From Micropruina sp. (GTDB lineage Bacteria > Actinomycetota > Actinomycetes > Propionibacteriales > Propionibacteriaceae), in assembly GCA_016711105.1 (NCBI GenBank), contig JADJTO010000004.1, positions 290,299 through 354,298 on the forward strand: DNA of 64,000 bases, in the 5' to 3' direction. The position numbers were made by a program, and so were the translations under genes. The notes beneath the pieces were generated by a model. That model was not told the DNA's origin and ran no database searches. It worked only from the letters and a program-made list of their open reading frames with translations. Each line of letters opens with the position of its first letter. Position 1 is the stretch's first letter. Positions 29,270-37,977 of the stretch are shown in pieces.

Positions 29270-30429
29270 CGGTCAGCTCCGGCGAGTGCCTCGGCTCGCT
29301 GACGAGCCCAGGCGTCGGCCGCGAGCACCCCGTCCACGGTCAACGCCGGCGGGTCAACCAGAGCGTCCAGGCCCAGGTGCTCCTCGACGACGGCCGACAC
29401 AATGTCGACGATGTCGGTGAAGCCGATCCGGCCGGCACAGAATGCGTCCACGCAGATTTCGTTGGCGGCGTTGTAGACCGCGGGGGCAGTACCACCGGCG
29501 TTACCGGCCCTGCGGGCCAGGGCCACCGCCGGGAAGGCCACTTCGTCCAGCGGTTCGAAGGACCAGGTGACCGCTCGGCTCCAGTCATAAGCGGATGCTG
29601 CGTCCGCGACACGTTCGGGCCAGGCCAGGCCCAAGGCGATCGGCAGCCGCATGTCGGGAGGCGAGCACTGCGCGATGGTCGAACCGTCCACGAACTCGAC
29701 CATCGAGTGCACATCGGAGGTGGGGTGGACGACCACCTGGATCCGGTCCAGCTCCACGTCGTACAGCAGGCCGGCCTCCATCAGTTCCAGGCCCTTGTTC
29801 ACCAAAGTGGCTGAGTTGATCGTGATCACTCGGCCCATGCTCCAGGTCGGGTGGGCCATCGCCTGCTCGGGCGTGACGGAGGCCAGTTCGGCCCGGGAAT
29901 ACCCGCGGAAGGGCCCGCCCGAGGCGGTCAGGATCAAGCGGCGAACCTCATCCGCCCGCCCCGCGCGCAGCGCCTGGGCGAAGGCGGAGTGCTCGGAGTC
30001 GACGGCCACGATCTGCCCGGGCGCCGCGGCGGCGGTGACGAGTCGGCCACCGATCACCAAGGACTCCTTGTTCGCCAGGGCAAGGGTCGTACCCGCGCCA
30101 AGGGTGGCCAGGGTGGGGCGGAGTCCTGCCGCGCCGGTGATGCCGTTGAGCACGACATCGCAGGTTTCGGCGGCGAGCTGCGTCGCGGCGTCAGCACCCC
30201 GCCACACCTCGACGCCGGTGGCGGCCCGCACGCGTTGGGCGGCCTCGACATCGGCCATGGCGACGATCCTCGGGGCGAAACGACGGACCTGCTCGATCAC
30301 CAGGTCGGCCGAGGAGCCCGCGGCCAACCCGACCACCCGGAACCGATCCCGGCGGGAGTCGATCACCTCGAGGGCCTGAGTTCCGATGGACCCGGTGCTC
30401 CCGAGAATCACGACGTCACGCACGCCCAC
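29266..30429 (-). CDS. dxr: 1-deoxy-D-xylulose-5-phosphate reductoisomerase
   Basis: NADPH-dependent first committed enzyme of the MEP pathway. 387 residues with LGSTGSIGTQALEV, LANKESLVIGG, SGGPFRG and NSATLVNKGLELMEA. The substrate region reads HPTSDVHSMVEF, where most homologues have HPQSxVHSM; this is a mild departure with the His and Ser kept. First gene of the operon, divergent from a TSUP permease across about 65 bases. GTG starts at 30429 or 30423 are both possible. Confidence 0.95.
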   Translation of the reverse strand: MGVRDVVILGSTGSIGTQALEVIDSRRDRFRVVGLAAGSSADLVIEQVRRFAPRIVAMADVEAAQRVRAATGVEVWRGADAATQLAAETCDVVLNGITGAAGLRPTLATLGAGTTLALANKESLVIGGRLVTAAAAPGQIVAVDSEHSAFAQALRAGRADEVRRLILTASGGPFRGYSRAELASVTPEQAMAHPTWSMGRVITINSATLVNKGLELMEAGLLYDVELDRIQVVVHPTSDVHSMVEFVDGSTIAQCSPPDMRLPIALGLAWPERVADAASAYDWSRAVTWSFEPLDEVAFPAVALARRAGNAGGTAPAVYNAANEICVDAFCAGRIGFTDIVDIVSAVVEEHLGLDALVDPPALTVDGVLAADAWARQRAEALAGADR

Positions 30430-30494
30430 CAGTCTGTCACGCCCGTGCGAACGGCGCGGAGACCCGTCCCTTGGCGCGGGATAAGGTCGGGTGT

Positions 30495-31265
30495 GTGAGT
30501 CTTGCCTGGGCAGTTCCGTTGGGGCTGCTGATCGGGGTGGTGCTGGGCAGCTTGGGCGGCGGGGGCGCGAACCTCACCGTGCCGCTGCTGGTGTATGCCT
30601 TCCAGCAACCACCCGCGGCGGCGACGACTGGGTCCCTGATCATCGTCGGCCTCAGCTCGTTGCTGGGCCTGGTCGCGCATCCGGTGCGGGGCAACGTCCG
30701 TTACGCCGAAGGGTTCATCTTCGGCCTCTGCGCCGTTCCTGGGGCCGCGATCGGCTCCCTGGCTTCGGCGCGCCTTTCCGGGACCATGTTGATGTTGCTG
30801 TTCGCGGGGCTGCTGGTGGTCGTGGCGGTCACCCTGCTCCGCCGAGCCCGCCTCGACAGCAGGCTGGAGACGCCCGCGGCGCCGGCCCGACCCTGGCCGG
30901 TGCAGCTGGGCGCGGCGCTGGCGGTGGGTGCTCTCACTGGCTTCTTCGGAGTCGGGGGAGGCTTTGCCGTGGTTCCCGCGCTGGTGCTGGTGTTGGGCTT
31001 CACTATCAGGTCGGCTGCGGCGACCTCATTGTTGGTGGTGGCGATCAACTCCGCGGCCGCGCTGACGATTCGAGTGGCGATCGACCCCATGCCGGTGGAT
31101 TGGGCGTTGATCGGCACCCTGGGCACGTGTGGCGCGATCGGTGCCGTGGCTGGAACCCGCCTGGCAAGCCGCCTCGACCATGCGCAGCTCAGCACCGCGT
31201 TTGCGGGCCTGCTGGTCGCGGTCGCCGCGTTCCTGATCATCCAGAACGTGAGTCTGCACCTCTGA
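30495..31265 (+). CDS. TSUP family permease
   Basis: 256 residues and about eight helices. Duplicated motifs GSLGGGGANLTVPLLVY and TGFFGVGGGFAVVPALVL identify the TauE/SafE-like family. GTG 30495 (VSLAWAVPLGLL) is preferred; the in-frame codons upstream are charged and overlap the dxr promoter region. It is a second, unrelated-locus paralogue of the permease at 18946. Substrate unknown, possibly sulfite, sulfonate or organic anions. Convergent with rlmN. Confidence 0.82.
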   Translation: MSLAWAVPLGLLIGVVLGSLGGGGANLTVPLLVYAFQQPPAAATTGSLIIVGLSSLLGLVAHPVRGNVRYAEGFIFGLCAVPGAAIGSLASARLSGTMLMLLFAGLLVVVAVTLLRRARLDSRLETPAAPARPWPVQLGAALAVGALTGFFGVGGGFAVVPALVLVLGFTIRSAAATSLLVVAINSAAALTIRVAIDPMPVDWALIGTLGTCGAIGAVAGTRLASRLDHAQLSTAFAGLLVAVAAFLIIQNVSLHL

Positions 31266-31297
31266 ACTGCAGCGGGGCGCTCGCTCCAGCTCAGCCG

Positions 31298-32560
31298 TCA
31301 GCGCTCTGCTGCCGCCAACTGGCCGCACGCGCCATCGATCTCACGACCCCGGGTATCCCGCACAGTCACCGGAACCCCGCGCGCCTGGAGTCGGCGGACG
31401 AAGGCGCGCTCGTCCTCAGGCTTGGAGGCGGTCCACTTGGAGCCCGGCGTGGGGTTGAGCGGAATCAGGTTGACGTGCACCCAGCCCCAGCCACCATCGC
31501 GGCGCAGCACGTCGGCCAACAACTCAGCGCGGGCCACCTGGTCGTTGATCTCCCGGATCAGGGCGTACTCGATGGACACCCGGCGTCCGGTGGCCAGGAA
31601 GTAGCGCCACGCCGACTCGACCACCTGATCGACCTGCCAGCGCGTGTTGATCGGGCACAGTTCGTCGCGAAGGTCGTCATCGGGAGCATGCAGGCTCACC
31701 GCCAACGTGACCGGAATGCCCTCAGCGGTCAGTTGGTCGATCCGGGAGACGACACCGACGGTCGAGACGGTGATGCCACGCGCGCTGATCCCCAGTCCGT
31801 GGGGGGCCGGAGCGGTCAAGACCCGGACGGCTCCGAGCACGGCCTTGTAGTTGGCCAGCGGTTCACCCATCCCCATGAAGACGACGTTGTTGATCCTCCC
31901 CGGACCTCCGGGGATCTCACCCGCCTTCAGGCGTGCCGCCCCATCAACGACCTGGGCAACGATCTCAGCGGTGCTCAGGTTGCGCTGCAGCCCGCCCTGC
32001 CCGGTGGCACAGAAGGGGCAGGCCATCCCGCAGCCTGCCTGCGAGGAGATGCAGATGGTGGTTCGACTGCGTCCCGAACCGCTGGCCCGGATTCCAGCCA
32101 CGCCGTACCGCATCAGCACGCTCTCGACCAAGGCGCCGTCGTGGAGTCGCCACAACGTCTTGACCGTGGTACCCGCATCGCAACTGAGCGGACGAACCGA
32201 GGTCATCAGGTCGGGGAAGAACGCGGTGGCCAACTGATCGCGCTCCACCGCCGGAATGTCGGTCCAGCTGCCTGGCTCGGCTTCAAGGCGCTCAAAGTAG
32301 TGCCGCGAGAGCTGATCCGCCCGAAAGCGCGGGAGCCCCGCTTCCAGCACGGCCTCGCGCCGCTGCTCGGGATCGAGGTCGGCCCAATGCCGCGGCGGCT
32401 TGCCACGCCGCGGGGCCTGCATGGTCAGTTGCAGCGTGCGCCCCTGCCGGACCTTCTCCTGCAGAGCCTCGTAGGCCTCCACCTCTTCGGCGGTCAGCCC
32501 TACCTCAACCTTCTCCGACTCGGGGACATCGGCACCCCCGGGCGCACCCGTCCCGCTCAC
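31298..32560 (-). CDS. rlmN: 23S rRNA (A2503-C2) / tRNA (A37-C2) methyltransferase
   Basis: Radical SAM methyltransferase. CGMACPFC binds the cluster; the methyl-carrying Cys is in DGACGQL near the C-terminus; FMGMGEPLANY and SLHAPDDDLRDEL are family motifs. 420 residues from the GTG at 32560, which overlaps the cdsA stop (GTGA). The first 45 residues are unusual (Glu-rich, before LQLTMQAPRRGKPPRHWADL), so a later start is possible, but the overlap favours 32560. Confidence 0.95.
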   Translation of the reverse strand: MSGTGAPGGADVPESEKVEVGLTAEEVEAYEALQEKVRQGRTLQLTMQAPRRGKPPRHWADLDPEQRREAVLEAGLPRFRADQLSRHYFERLEAEPGSWTDIPAVERDQLATAFFPDLMTSVRPLSCDAGTTVKTLWRLHDGALVESVLMRYGVAGIRASGSGRSRTTICISSQAGCGMACPFCATGQGGLQRNLSTAEIVAQVVDGAARLKAGEIPGGPGRINNVVFMGMGEPLANYKAVLGAVRVLTAPAPHGLGISARGITVSTVGVVSRIDQLTAEGIPVTLAVSLHAPDDDLRDELCPINTRWQVDQVVESAWRYFLATGRRVSIEYALIREINDQVARAELLADVLRRDGGWGWVHVNLIPLNPTPGSKWTASKPEDERAFVRRLQARGVPVTVRDTRGREIDGACGQLAAAER

Positions 32561-33440
32561 GAGCTGGGCACCAACAGGAACAGGACCAGCCAGGCGACCG
32601 GATCGCTACCAGAATCGAATCCAGCCGGTCCATCACGCCCCCGTGGCCGGGAAGGATGCTTGACATATCTTTGATCCCCACGTCGCGCTTGATCAGCGAC
32701 TCGATCAGGTCTCCGCAGGTGGCGGCGGCGACGATGGACAACGACAGGATCAGCCCGACCCACCAGGGCTGTTCCAACCAGTAGACGGTCAGCGGAATGG
32801 TGACCGCCGTGGCCAAACCGACCGACCCGATCATCCCCTCCCACGACTTTTTGGGGCTGATCAGCGGCGCCATCGGATGCCGACCCCAGCGGGCGCCGAT
32901 CGCGTACCCGCCGGTGTCGGCGCCGATCACGCACAGCAACGCTGTGGCCACCTTCGCGCCGCCGTTGTCGGAGGCCAGGATCAGCCCGATGAAGGAGCCG
33001 AGCAGCGGGATGTAGCTGATCGTGAACAGGCTGGCGGCGGCGTCCTTCACATACCCGGCCGCACCCCCAGGCATCCGCCAGATCAGGGCCATCAAGGTGG
33101 TTGCGCCGAGGAATCCGAGGAGGACCGAATGCCAGGGAAGGTTGGTCTGCCCCTCTTGGGTGGCGGCGGCGTAGGTGCCTGCCAGCACGGCGATCGTGCC
33201 GACCACGATCGGCACGATGGCCGACTTCATCCCGATCCGTTTCAGGGCGTCGTGTACCTCGACGGTGCCGAAAGCGAGCATCACCGTGACGAACAGGACG
33301 AAGCCCCAATGCCAGTAGAGCAGGGTGAGCACCACCACCGCGACGAGCGGAAGGCCGACGGCTAAGGCCGCCGGCAGGTTCCGTCCGGCACGGGACGGCC
33401 TGGGCGCCGGCGGTGACGACAGTGCCTGCTCAGAAGCCAC
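32557..33440 (-). CDS. cdsA: Phosphatidate cytidylyltransferase, one frameshift
   Basis: Makes CDP-diacylglycerol for phospholipid synthesis. About 294 residues and seven to eight helices. The CDS signature GDLIESLIKRDVGIKDMSS-ILPGHGGVMDRLDS is complete. After LDSILVA the frame changes near 32603; the next frame gives PVAWLVLFLLVPSS and a stop that overlaps the rlmN GTG, which is the expected end. GTG start at 33440 abuts the frr stop. Confidence 0.93.
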
Positions 33441-33998
33441 TCAGACCTCCAGCAGTTCGGCTTCCTTGGCCTTCAGCAGTTCGTCCACCTGATCGACGTA
33501 CTTCTTCGTGGTCCCGTCCAACTGCTTCTCGGCTTGGCGCGCGTCATCCTCGCCGATTTCCTTGTCCTTGAGCAGCTTGTGCACCGAGTCATTGGCGTGA
33601 CGGCGGATATTTCGCACCGAAACCTTGGCCTCTTCGGCCTTCTGCTTGGACATCTTCACGTAATCCCGGCGACGCTCCTGGGTCAGCTGCGGCATCACAA
33701 TCCGGATCACGTTCCCGTCATTGGACGGGTTGACCCCGAGGTCGGAGTCACGGATAGCCTTCTCGATCCCCGCCATCGAGCCTCGATCGAACGGGCTGAT
33801 CAGCACAGTCCGAGCCTCCGGCACCTGGAAGGTGGCCAGTTGCTGCAGCGGAGTCGGCGCGCCGTAGTAGTCGACCGTCAGCTTGTTGAACATCGCCGGA
33901 TGCGCCCGTCCGGTCCGGATCGCGCCGAACTCGTCGCGGGCATGCTCGATCGCGCCCTTCATCTTCTGTTCGGCGTCTTGGATGATCTCTTGAATCAT
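33441..33998 (-). CDS. frr: Ribosome recycling factor
   Basis: 185 residues, full length. Typical features are AIRTGRAHPAMFNKLTVDYYG, TPLQQLATF and RDYVKMSKQKAEEAKVSVRNIRR. It separates subunits after termination together with EF-G. Followed directly by cdsA and preceded by pyrH with 35 bases between, the common pyrH-frr-cdsA order. Confidence 0.97.
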   Translation of the reverse strand: MIQEIIQDAEQKMKGAIEHARDEFGAIRTGRAHPAMFNKLTVDYYGAPTPLQQLATFQVPEARTVLISPFDRGSMAGIEKAIRDSDLGVNPSNDGNVIRIVMPQLTQERRRDYVKMSKQKAEEAKVSVRNIRRHANDSVHKLLKDKEIGEDDARQAEKQLDGTTKKYVDQVDELLKAKEAELLEV

Positions 33999-34033
33999 CG
34001 TTCCTCCCGTTGTTACGCTGACCGGCCCGCCGT

Positions 34034-34747
34034 TCAGGCGTGAACCGTGGTTCCGATCTTCTCACCCGCGATGACGCGAGCGATGTTTCCCTCAACACCC
34101 AGATCGAAGAAGATCATAGGCAGTTTGTGCTCCCGGGCCAGGCTCACCGCGGTCAGGTCTGCGACCTTGAGGTCGCGGGCCAGGTATTGGTCATAGGTAA
34201 GCTCGTCGAACTTCACTGCCGCGGGGTTGGTCCGCGGGTCGGAGTCGTATACCCCGTCGGTGCCTTGCTTGGCCATCAGCAGCACATCTGCACCGATTTC
34301 GAGCGCCCTCTGCGCGGCCACGGTGTCGGTGGAGAAATACGGCATGCCCGACCCGGCGCCGAAGATGACCACGCGGCCCTTCTCCAGGTGCCGCTCAGCC
34401 CGGCGCGGAATGTAGGGCTCGGCGACCTGGCCCATCGCGATGGCGGTCTGCACCCGCGTTTGCACCCCGGCCTTCTCGCAGAAGTCCTGCAGAGCCAAAC
34501 AGTTCATGACGGTGCCCAGCATGCCCATGTAGTCCGCGCGGTCGCGATCCATCCCTCGCTCCGACAGTTGGGCGCCACGGAAGAAGTTCCCGCCACCGGT
34601 GACTACCGCTACCTGGACGCCACTGTCGACCACTGCCTTGATCTGGCGGGCAACGCTGGCCACGACGTCCGGGTCGACACCGATCTTGCCCCCGCCGAAC
34701 GCCTCGCCAGACAGCTTGAGCATCACCCGGCGGTACTCGGTTGACAT
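34034..34747 (-). CDS. pyrH: UMP kinase
   Basis: 237 residues of the amino-acid-kinase fold: RVMLKLSGEAFGG, TGGGNFFRG, DYMGMLGTVMN, FGAGSGMPYFSTDT and QGTDGVYDSDP. Phosphorylates UMP to UDP; hexameric and allosterically controlled by GTP/UTP in the family. ATG 34747 (MSTEYRRV) with AAGGAGTG upstream was chosen over a longer reading that runs into the spacer hairpin. Confidence 0.96.
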   Translation of the reverse strand: MSTEYRRVMLKLSGEAFGGGKIGVDPDVVASVARQIKAVVDSGVQVAVVTGGGNFFRGAQLSERGMDRDRADYMGMLGTVMNCLALQDFCEKAGVQTRVQTAIAMGQVAEPYIPRRAERHLEKGRVVIFGAGSGMPYFSTDTVAAQRALEIGADVLLMAKQGTDGVYDSDPRTNPAAVKFDELTYDQYLARDLKVADLTAVSLAREHKLPMIFFDLGVEGNIARVIAGEKIGTTVHA

Positions 34748-34782
34748 CGTGTTCGCACTCCTTGACTCACCGGACGTGACAT

Positions 34783-34810
34783 GCGCCACGAACCGTAAGG
34801 TCCGTGGCGC
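34783..34810 (-). terminator. Hairpin between tsf and pyrH
   Basis: GCGCCACGAACC and GGTCCGTGGCGC pair over 12 bp with one mismatch around GTAA. It lies 28 bases after the tsf stop. No T-tract follows; it may attenuate read-through from the highly expressed rpsB-tsf genes. Confidence 0.5.
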
Positions 34811-34837
34811 AAGTCACTCTATGCCAGATCGGTGCGA

Positions 34838-35653
34838 TCAGGCGCCCGCGGCGAAGCGGACGAAACGCTTCACCGTAACGCCGTTCTCCTTGAGCAGTTG
34901 CCCGACGGTCTTCTTGTCGTCGGAGACCGAGGGCTGCTCGATCAAGCAAACGTCCTTGAAGAATCCGCTGAGTCGACCCTCGACGATTCGGGGGATGATC
35001 TGCTCTGGCTTGCCCTCTTCGCGGGCCGTCAACTCGGCGATCTTGCGTTCGTGCTGGAGCACGTCGGCAGGGACTTCGTCGCGGGTCACGTAGGACGGGG
35101 CCATGGCAGCGATCTGCATCGCGATACCGCGGACGAAGTCTTCGTTGCCGCCGTCGTACTCGACCATGACGCCCACCTGCGGCGGCAGGTCCGAGGACCG
35201 CTTGTGCAGGTAGATGCTGACCGGGCCATCGAAGGCGGCCGCGTTGGCCACCTCGAGCTTCTCGCCGATCTTGGCGGCCAGTTCGGCCACTGTGTCCGCG
35301 ACCGTCTTGCCCGACTCCAGCACGGCGGCGTTGGCGGCCTCGACCCCAGTCGCCTTCGCGGCGTCCACCGCGACAGCGATCTCGTTGGCCAGGGCCACGA
35401 ACTCGGCGTTCTTGGCCACGAAGTCGGTTTCGGCACCAAGCTGGATCACGGCGTTCCCGGCGGAGGCGACCAACCCGTTGCTTGCCTCGCGGTCGGAGCG
35501 CTTTGCCATCTTGGCCTGACCGGTGACCCGCAGGATCTCCACGGCCGCGTCGAAGTCACCCTCAGCCTCGGTGAGGGCCTTCTTGGCGTCCATCATTCCG
35601 GCTCCGGTGGCGTCCCGGAGTTTCTTCACATCAGCGGCGGTAATCGTTGCCAT
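34838..35653 (-). CDS. tsf: Elongation factor Ts
   Basis: 271 residues. MATITAADVKKLRDATGAGMMDAKKAL is split here as the N-terminal UBA-like domain, followed by ETDFVAKN, the EF-Tu contact. It exchanges GDP on EF-Tu. Follows rpsB after 38 bases. Confidence 0.97.
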   Translation of the reverse strand: MATITAADVKKLRDATGAGMMDAKKALTEAEGDFDAAVEILRVTGQAKMAKRSDREASNGLVASAGNAVIQLGAETDFVAKNAEFVALANEIAVAVDAAKATGVEAANAAVLESGKTVADTVAELAAKIGEKLEVANAAAFDGPVSIYLHKRSSDLPPQVGVMVEYDGGNEDFVRGIAMQIAAMAPSYVTRDEVPADVLQHERKIAELTAREEGKPEQIIPRIVEGRLSGFFKDVCLIEQPSVSDDKKTVGQLLKENGVTVKRFVRFAAGA

Positions 35654-35691
35654 CTGCTTGTTCTCGTCTCTCGTCTGTGTCGCGTCGGGAT

Positions 35692-36630
35692 TCAGTTGGC
35701 GGGAGCGGTCTCGGGCTCGACCTCAGCCGCGCTGGCGTCCTCGGCCACGGACGCTGCCGCGTCGGTCACGTCAGCTTCGGTTGCGACAGCTTCCGCCACC
35801 TCGGCTTCGGTCACCTCCGGCACAACCTCTGCCTCGGTGTCAGCAACCTCTGCGGTCGGGGTGGCCTCGGGCGCCCCGAGCAGGTCACGCTCCCAATCGG
35901 GCATCGGCTCGGGCTCTTCGCCGGTTACGCTGGCAGCGCTGGAACGGGCCAGGAGGCCCTCGGCGACGGCGTCGGCGAGAACCCGCGTCAACAGGGCCAC
36001 CGAGCGGATCGCGTCGTCGTTGCCCGGAATGGCGTAGTCGACCTCGTCGGGATCGCAGTTGGTGTCGAGGATGCCGACGATCGGAATCCGCAGCTTGCGC
36101 GCCTCATCGATCGCCAGATGCTCCTTCTTGGTGTCCACCACCCAAATGGCCTGGGGAAGGCGGCCCATGTCGCGGATACCGGACAGGGTCTTGGCCAGCT
36201 TCTCCTTCTTACGCTTCTGCTGCAGCAGTTCCTTCTTGGTCAGACCGGACGCAGCGACATCGTCGAAGTTGATCCCCTCGAGCTCCTTCATCTTGGAGAT
36301 CCGCTTGGAGATGGTGCCGAAGTTGGTCAGCATGCCACCCAGCCAGCGCTGATTCACGTAGGGCATACCGACTCGCGTGGCCTGCTCGGCGATCGCTTCC
36401 TGAGCCTGCTTCTTGGTGCCAACGAACAGAATCTGACCGCCCTTGGCGACGATGTCGCGGACGAAGATGTAGGCGGCATCGATGTAGCCCAAGGACTGCT
36501 GGAGATCGATGATGTAGATGCCGTTGCGCTCGGTGAAGATGAACCGCTTCATCTTGGGGTTCCAACGACGGGTCTGGTGCCCGAAGTGAACGCCGCTCTC
36601 GAGCAGCTGACGGGTAGTCACGACGGCCAT
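35692..36630 (-). CDS. rpsB: 30S ribosomal protein S2
   Basis: 312 residues: the conserved S2 body from MAVVTTRQLLESGVHFGHQ to about residue 235, then a tail of about 75 residues rich in Ala, Glu, Val and Thr (EAEVVPEVTEAEVAEAVATE). Acidic tails of this kind occur in several actinobacterial S2 proteins. ATG 36630 follows GAGAGGAA. First gene of the rpsB-tsf unit; the leader at 36631-36864 holds a conserved-looking hairpin. Confidence 0.96.
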   Translation of the reverse strand: MAVVTTRQLLESGVHFGHQTRRWNPKMKRFIFTERNGIYIIDLQQSLGYIDAAYIFVRDIVAKGGQILFVGTKKQAQEAIAEQATRVGMPYVNQRWLGGMLTNFGTISKRISKMKELEGINFDDVAASGLTKKELLQQKRKKEKLAKTLSGIRDMGRLPQAIWVVDTKKEHLAIDEARKLRIPIVGILDTNCDPDEVDYAIPGNDDAIRSVALLTRVLADAVAEGLLARSSAASVTGEEPEPMPDWERDLLGAPEATPTAEVADTEAEVVPEVTEAEVAEAVATEADVTDAAASVAEDASAAEVEPETAPAN

Positions 36631-36864
36631 GGCCGTTCCTCTCTTCGCGGGCACGCCTAGACGGCGCTCACCCGCAGTGGGTTCTCCGGGCCGAACTTTT
36701 CGGCCCTCCTGATGCGACCGCCACCACCCACCCCGCACAGGGGACCGCGGGCAGAGGCCCGTCTTGACGACGGCTCGGATTGCATGCGAAGTCGGCCCGG
36801 ATCTGCCGGACCGCTGTGGGCATTCTAAGCCCGAGCGAGCGAGAGGGCCAACCGGCGCCCCAAA
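36631..36864 (-). promoter_or_regulatory. rpsB leader with hairpin
   Basis: 234 bases between the thioredoxin-like gene and rpsB. A perfect 8-bp stem with a 3-base loop (GGGCCGAA, 36688-36695; TTCGGCCC, 36699-36706) lies 58 bases before the start codon. S2 represses its own mRNA through leader structures in many bacteria, so this is a plausible autoregulatory site. A promoter was not identified with certainty. Confidence 0.4.
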
Positions 36865-37290
36865 CTAGGCGGCAGGGGCAATGCGGAGCGATCCCAGGGC
36901 ATCCAGCACCTGCGGTTTGCGCGGTGCGCCATCCATCCGGTGGCGGACGGTGCCGGACCGATCCAACAGCAGCACCGTGGGCGTCCGGGTGATGCCGAAC
37001 TCGGCCACAAGATCGAGTCGGGCTTCCGCGTCCACCTCGATGTGCGCCAGTCCCGGATCCTGCGCAACCAAGCCGGTCAACAGCGTCCGAGTGGTCCGAC
37101 AAGGCGCGCACACGGCTGAGGAGAACTGAACGAGCGTGGCTGCCGAACCCAGCTCAGAGCCGAGTTGGCCCTCCGAGAGGCGGGGCAGCGACGGACCAGC
37201 CTCGCGGGCGCGGCCGTCGGTCACCTTGCGGTAGACCCCAAAGCACAGCGCGACCAGCACACACAAGCAGACAACGATGACGCCGGTCAT
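36865..37290 (-). CDS. Membrane-anchored thioredoxin-like protein
   Basis: 141 residues. One N-terminal helix (TGVIVVCLCVLVALCFGVY) anchors a thioredoxin fold facing out or in (topology not fixed). The active-site motif is CAPCR in SSAVCAPCRTT, and the cis-Pro loop is TRTPTVLLLD. Follows the DUF4395 gene by 10 bases; pairs of this kind are common in actinobacteria and suggest a thiol-disulfide relay between the two. Confidence 0.82.
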   Translation of the reverse strand: MTGVIVVCLCVLVALCFGVYRKVTDGRAREAGPSLPRLSEGQLGSELGSAATLVQFSSAVCAPCRTTRTLLTGLVAQDPGLAHIEVDAEARLDLVAEFGITRTPTVLLLDRSGTVRHRMDGAPRKPQVLDALGSLRIAPAA

Positions 37291-37300
37291 GGAACGCCTT

Positions 37301-37771
37301 TCAGGAGGTCCGGGCGGAACTGCCGCCACGACTGGCCACTCGCAGCCCGAGCAGGAAGAGCTCGCAGCCAAGGCAGAAGTTGAACACGGCGTTGAGGAGA
37401 GCTGCCACCAGCGCCATTCCGGCCGCCACGTAGAACAGGGTGGGAGCACCCAGTCCAGCACCGAGCAGGGCCAGCACAGCAAAGGCCAAGCCGACGCCCT
37501 GGGCGAATCGGGGTGGACGAGCGTCCTCCCACTCGGTCGCCGGGGCCAGTTTCGGCGCGACCAGGCGTCGGAAGATCCAGCCGTACGGGTGATATCTCGG
37601 GTCGATGGCGCCGGCGGCGAACGCCAGCGCCTGCAGGAGGAGGAGCGCGAAGCCGGCGCTCGGGCCGGCCATGACGGCGACAGCCAGAACCACCGACGTG
37701 ACGGCGGCGCCGAAGCGTGGGCCGCGTGCATCCATGCGAATGATCGGTCTTGGCGATGTGGGCGGTGTCAT
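37301..37771 (-). CDS. DUF4395 integral membrane protein
   Basis: 156 residues, about four helices. Begins with DARGPRFGAAVTSVVL and has HPYGWIFRRLVAPKL in the loop plus the C-terminal NAVFNFCLGCELFLLG with a Cys-x-x-Cys pair. The conserved CxxC and the adjacent thioredoxin gene suggest a redox partner role; the function is not established. ATG 37771 follows GGAGAG. Confidence 0.8.
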   Translation of the reverse strand: MTPPTSPRPIIRMDARGPRFGAAVTSVVLAVAVMAGPSAGFALLLLQALAFAAGAIDPRYHPYGWIFRRLVAPKLAPATEWEDARPPRFAQGVGLAFAVLALLGAGLGAPTLFYVAAGMALVAALLNAVFNFCLGCELFLLGLRVASRGGSSARTS

Positions 37772-37883
37772 GCGGGTGACTCTCCAGGTGGTGGCACTGC
37801 GGATGAGGCGGGGTCACTCATCACGAAGGTAGCAGAAAGGCCTGGCCCAAGCTGCTATTGGTATGACCATTTGGAGCGATGGG

Positions 37884-37910
37884 TTTTCCACAGACCTCGA
37901 CTTGTCCACA
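37884..37910. promoter_or_regulatory. Two DnaA-box-like sites
   Basis: TTTTCCACA at 37884 and TTGTCCACA at 37902 are in direct orientation, 18 bp apart. The second equals the box preferred by high-GC actinobacteria. They lie in the divergent spacer of the DUF4395 and M23 genes. They may bind DnaA as a regulator; nothing else suggests an origin. Confidence 0.35.
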
Positions 37911-37977
37911 GTTCCCAGATTCGTTGACCGGTTGGTACCCGTTTCCCACCAAGGTGCCGGTGAACGGAGGCACAACA

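Noticed and set aside
37862..37930. Replication origin
   Set aside because: Only two DnaA-box-like sites, no AT-rich unwinding region and no dnaA/dnaN nearby.
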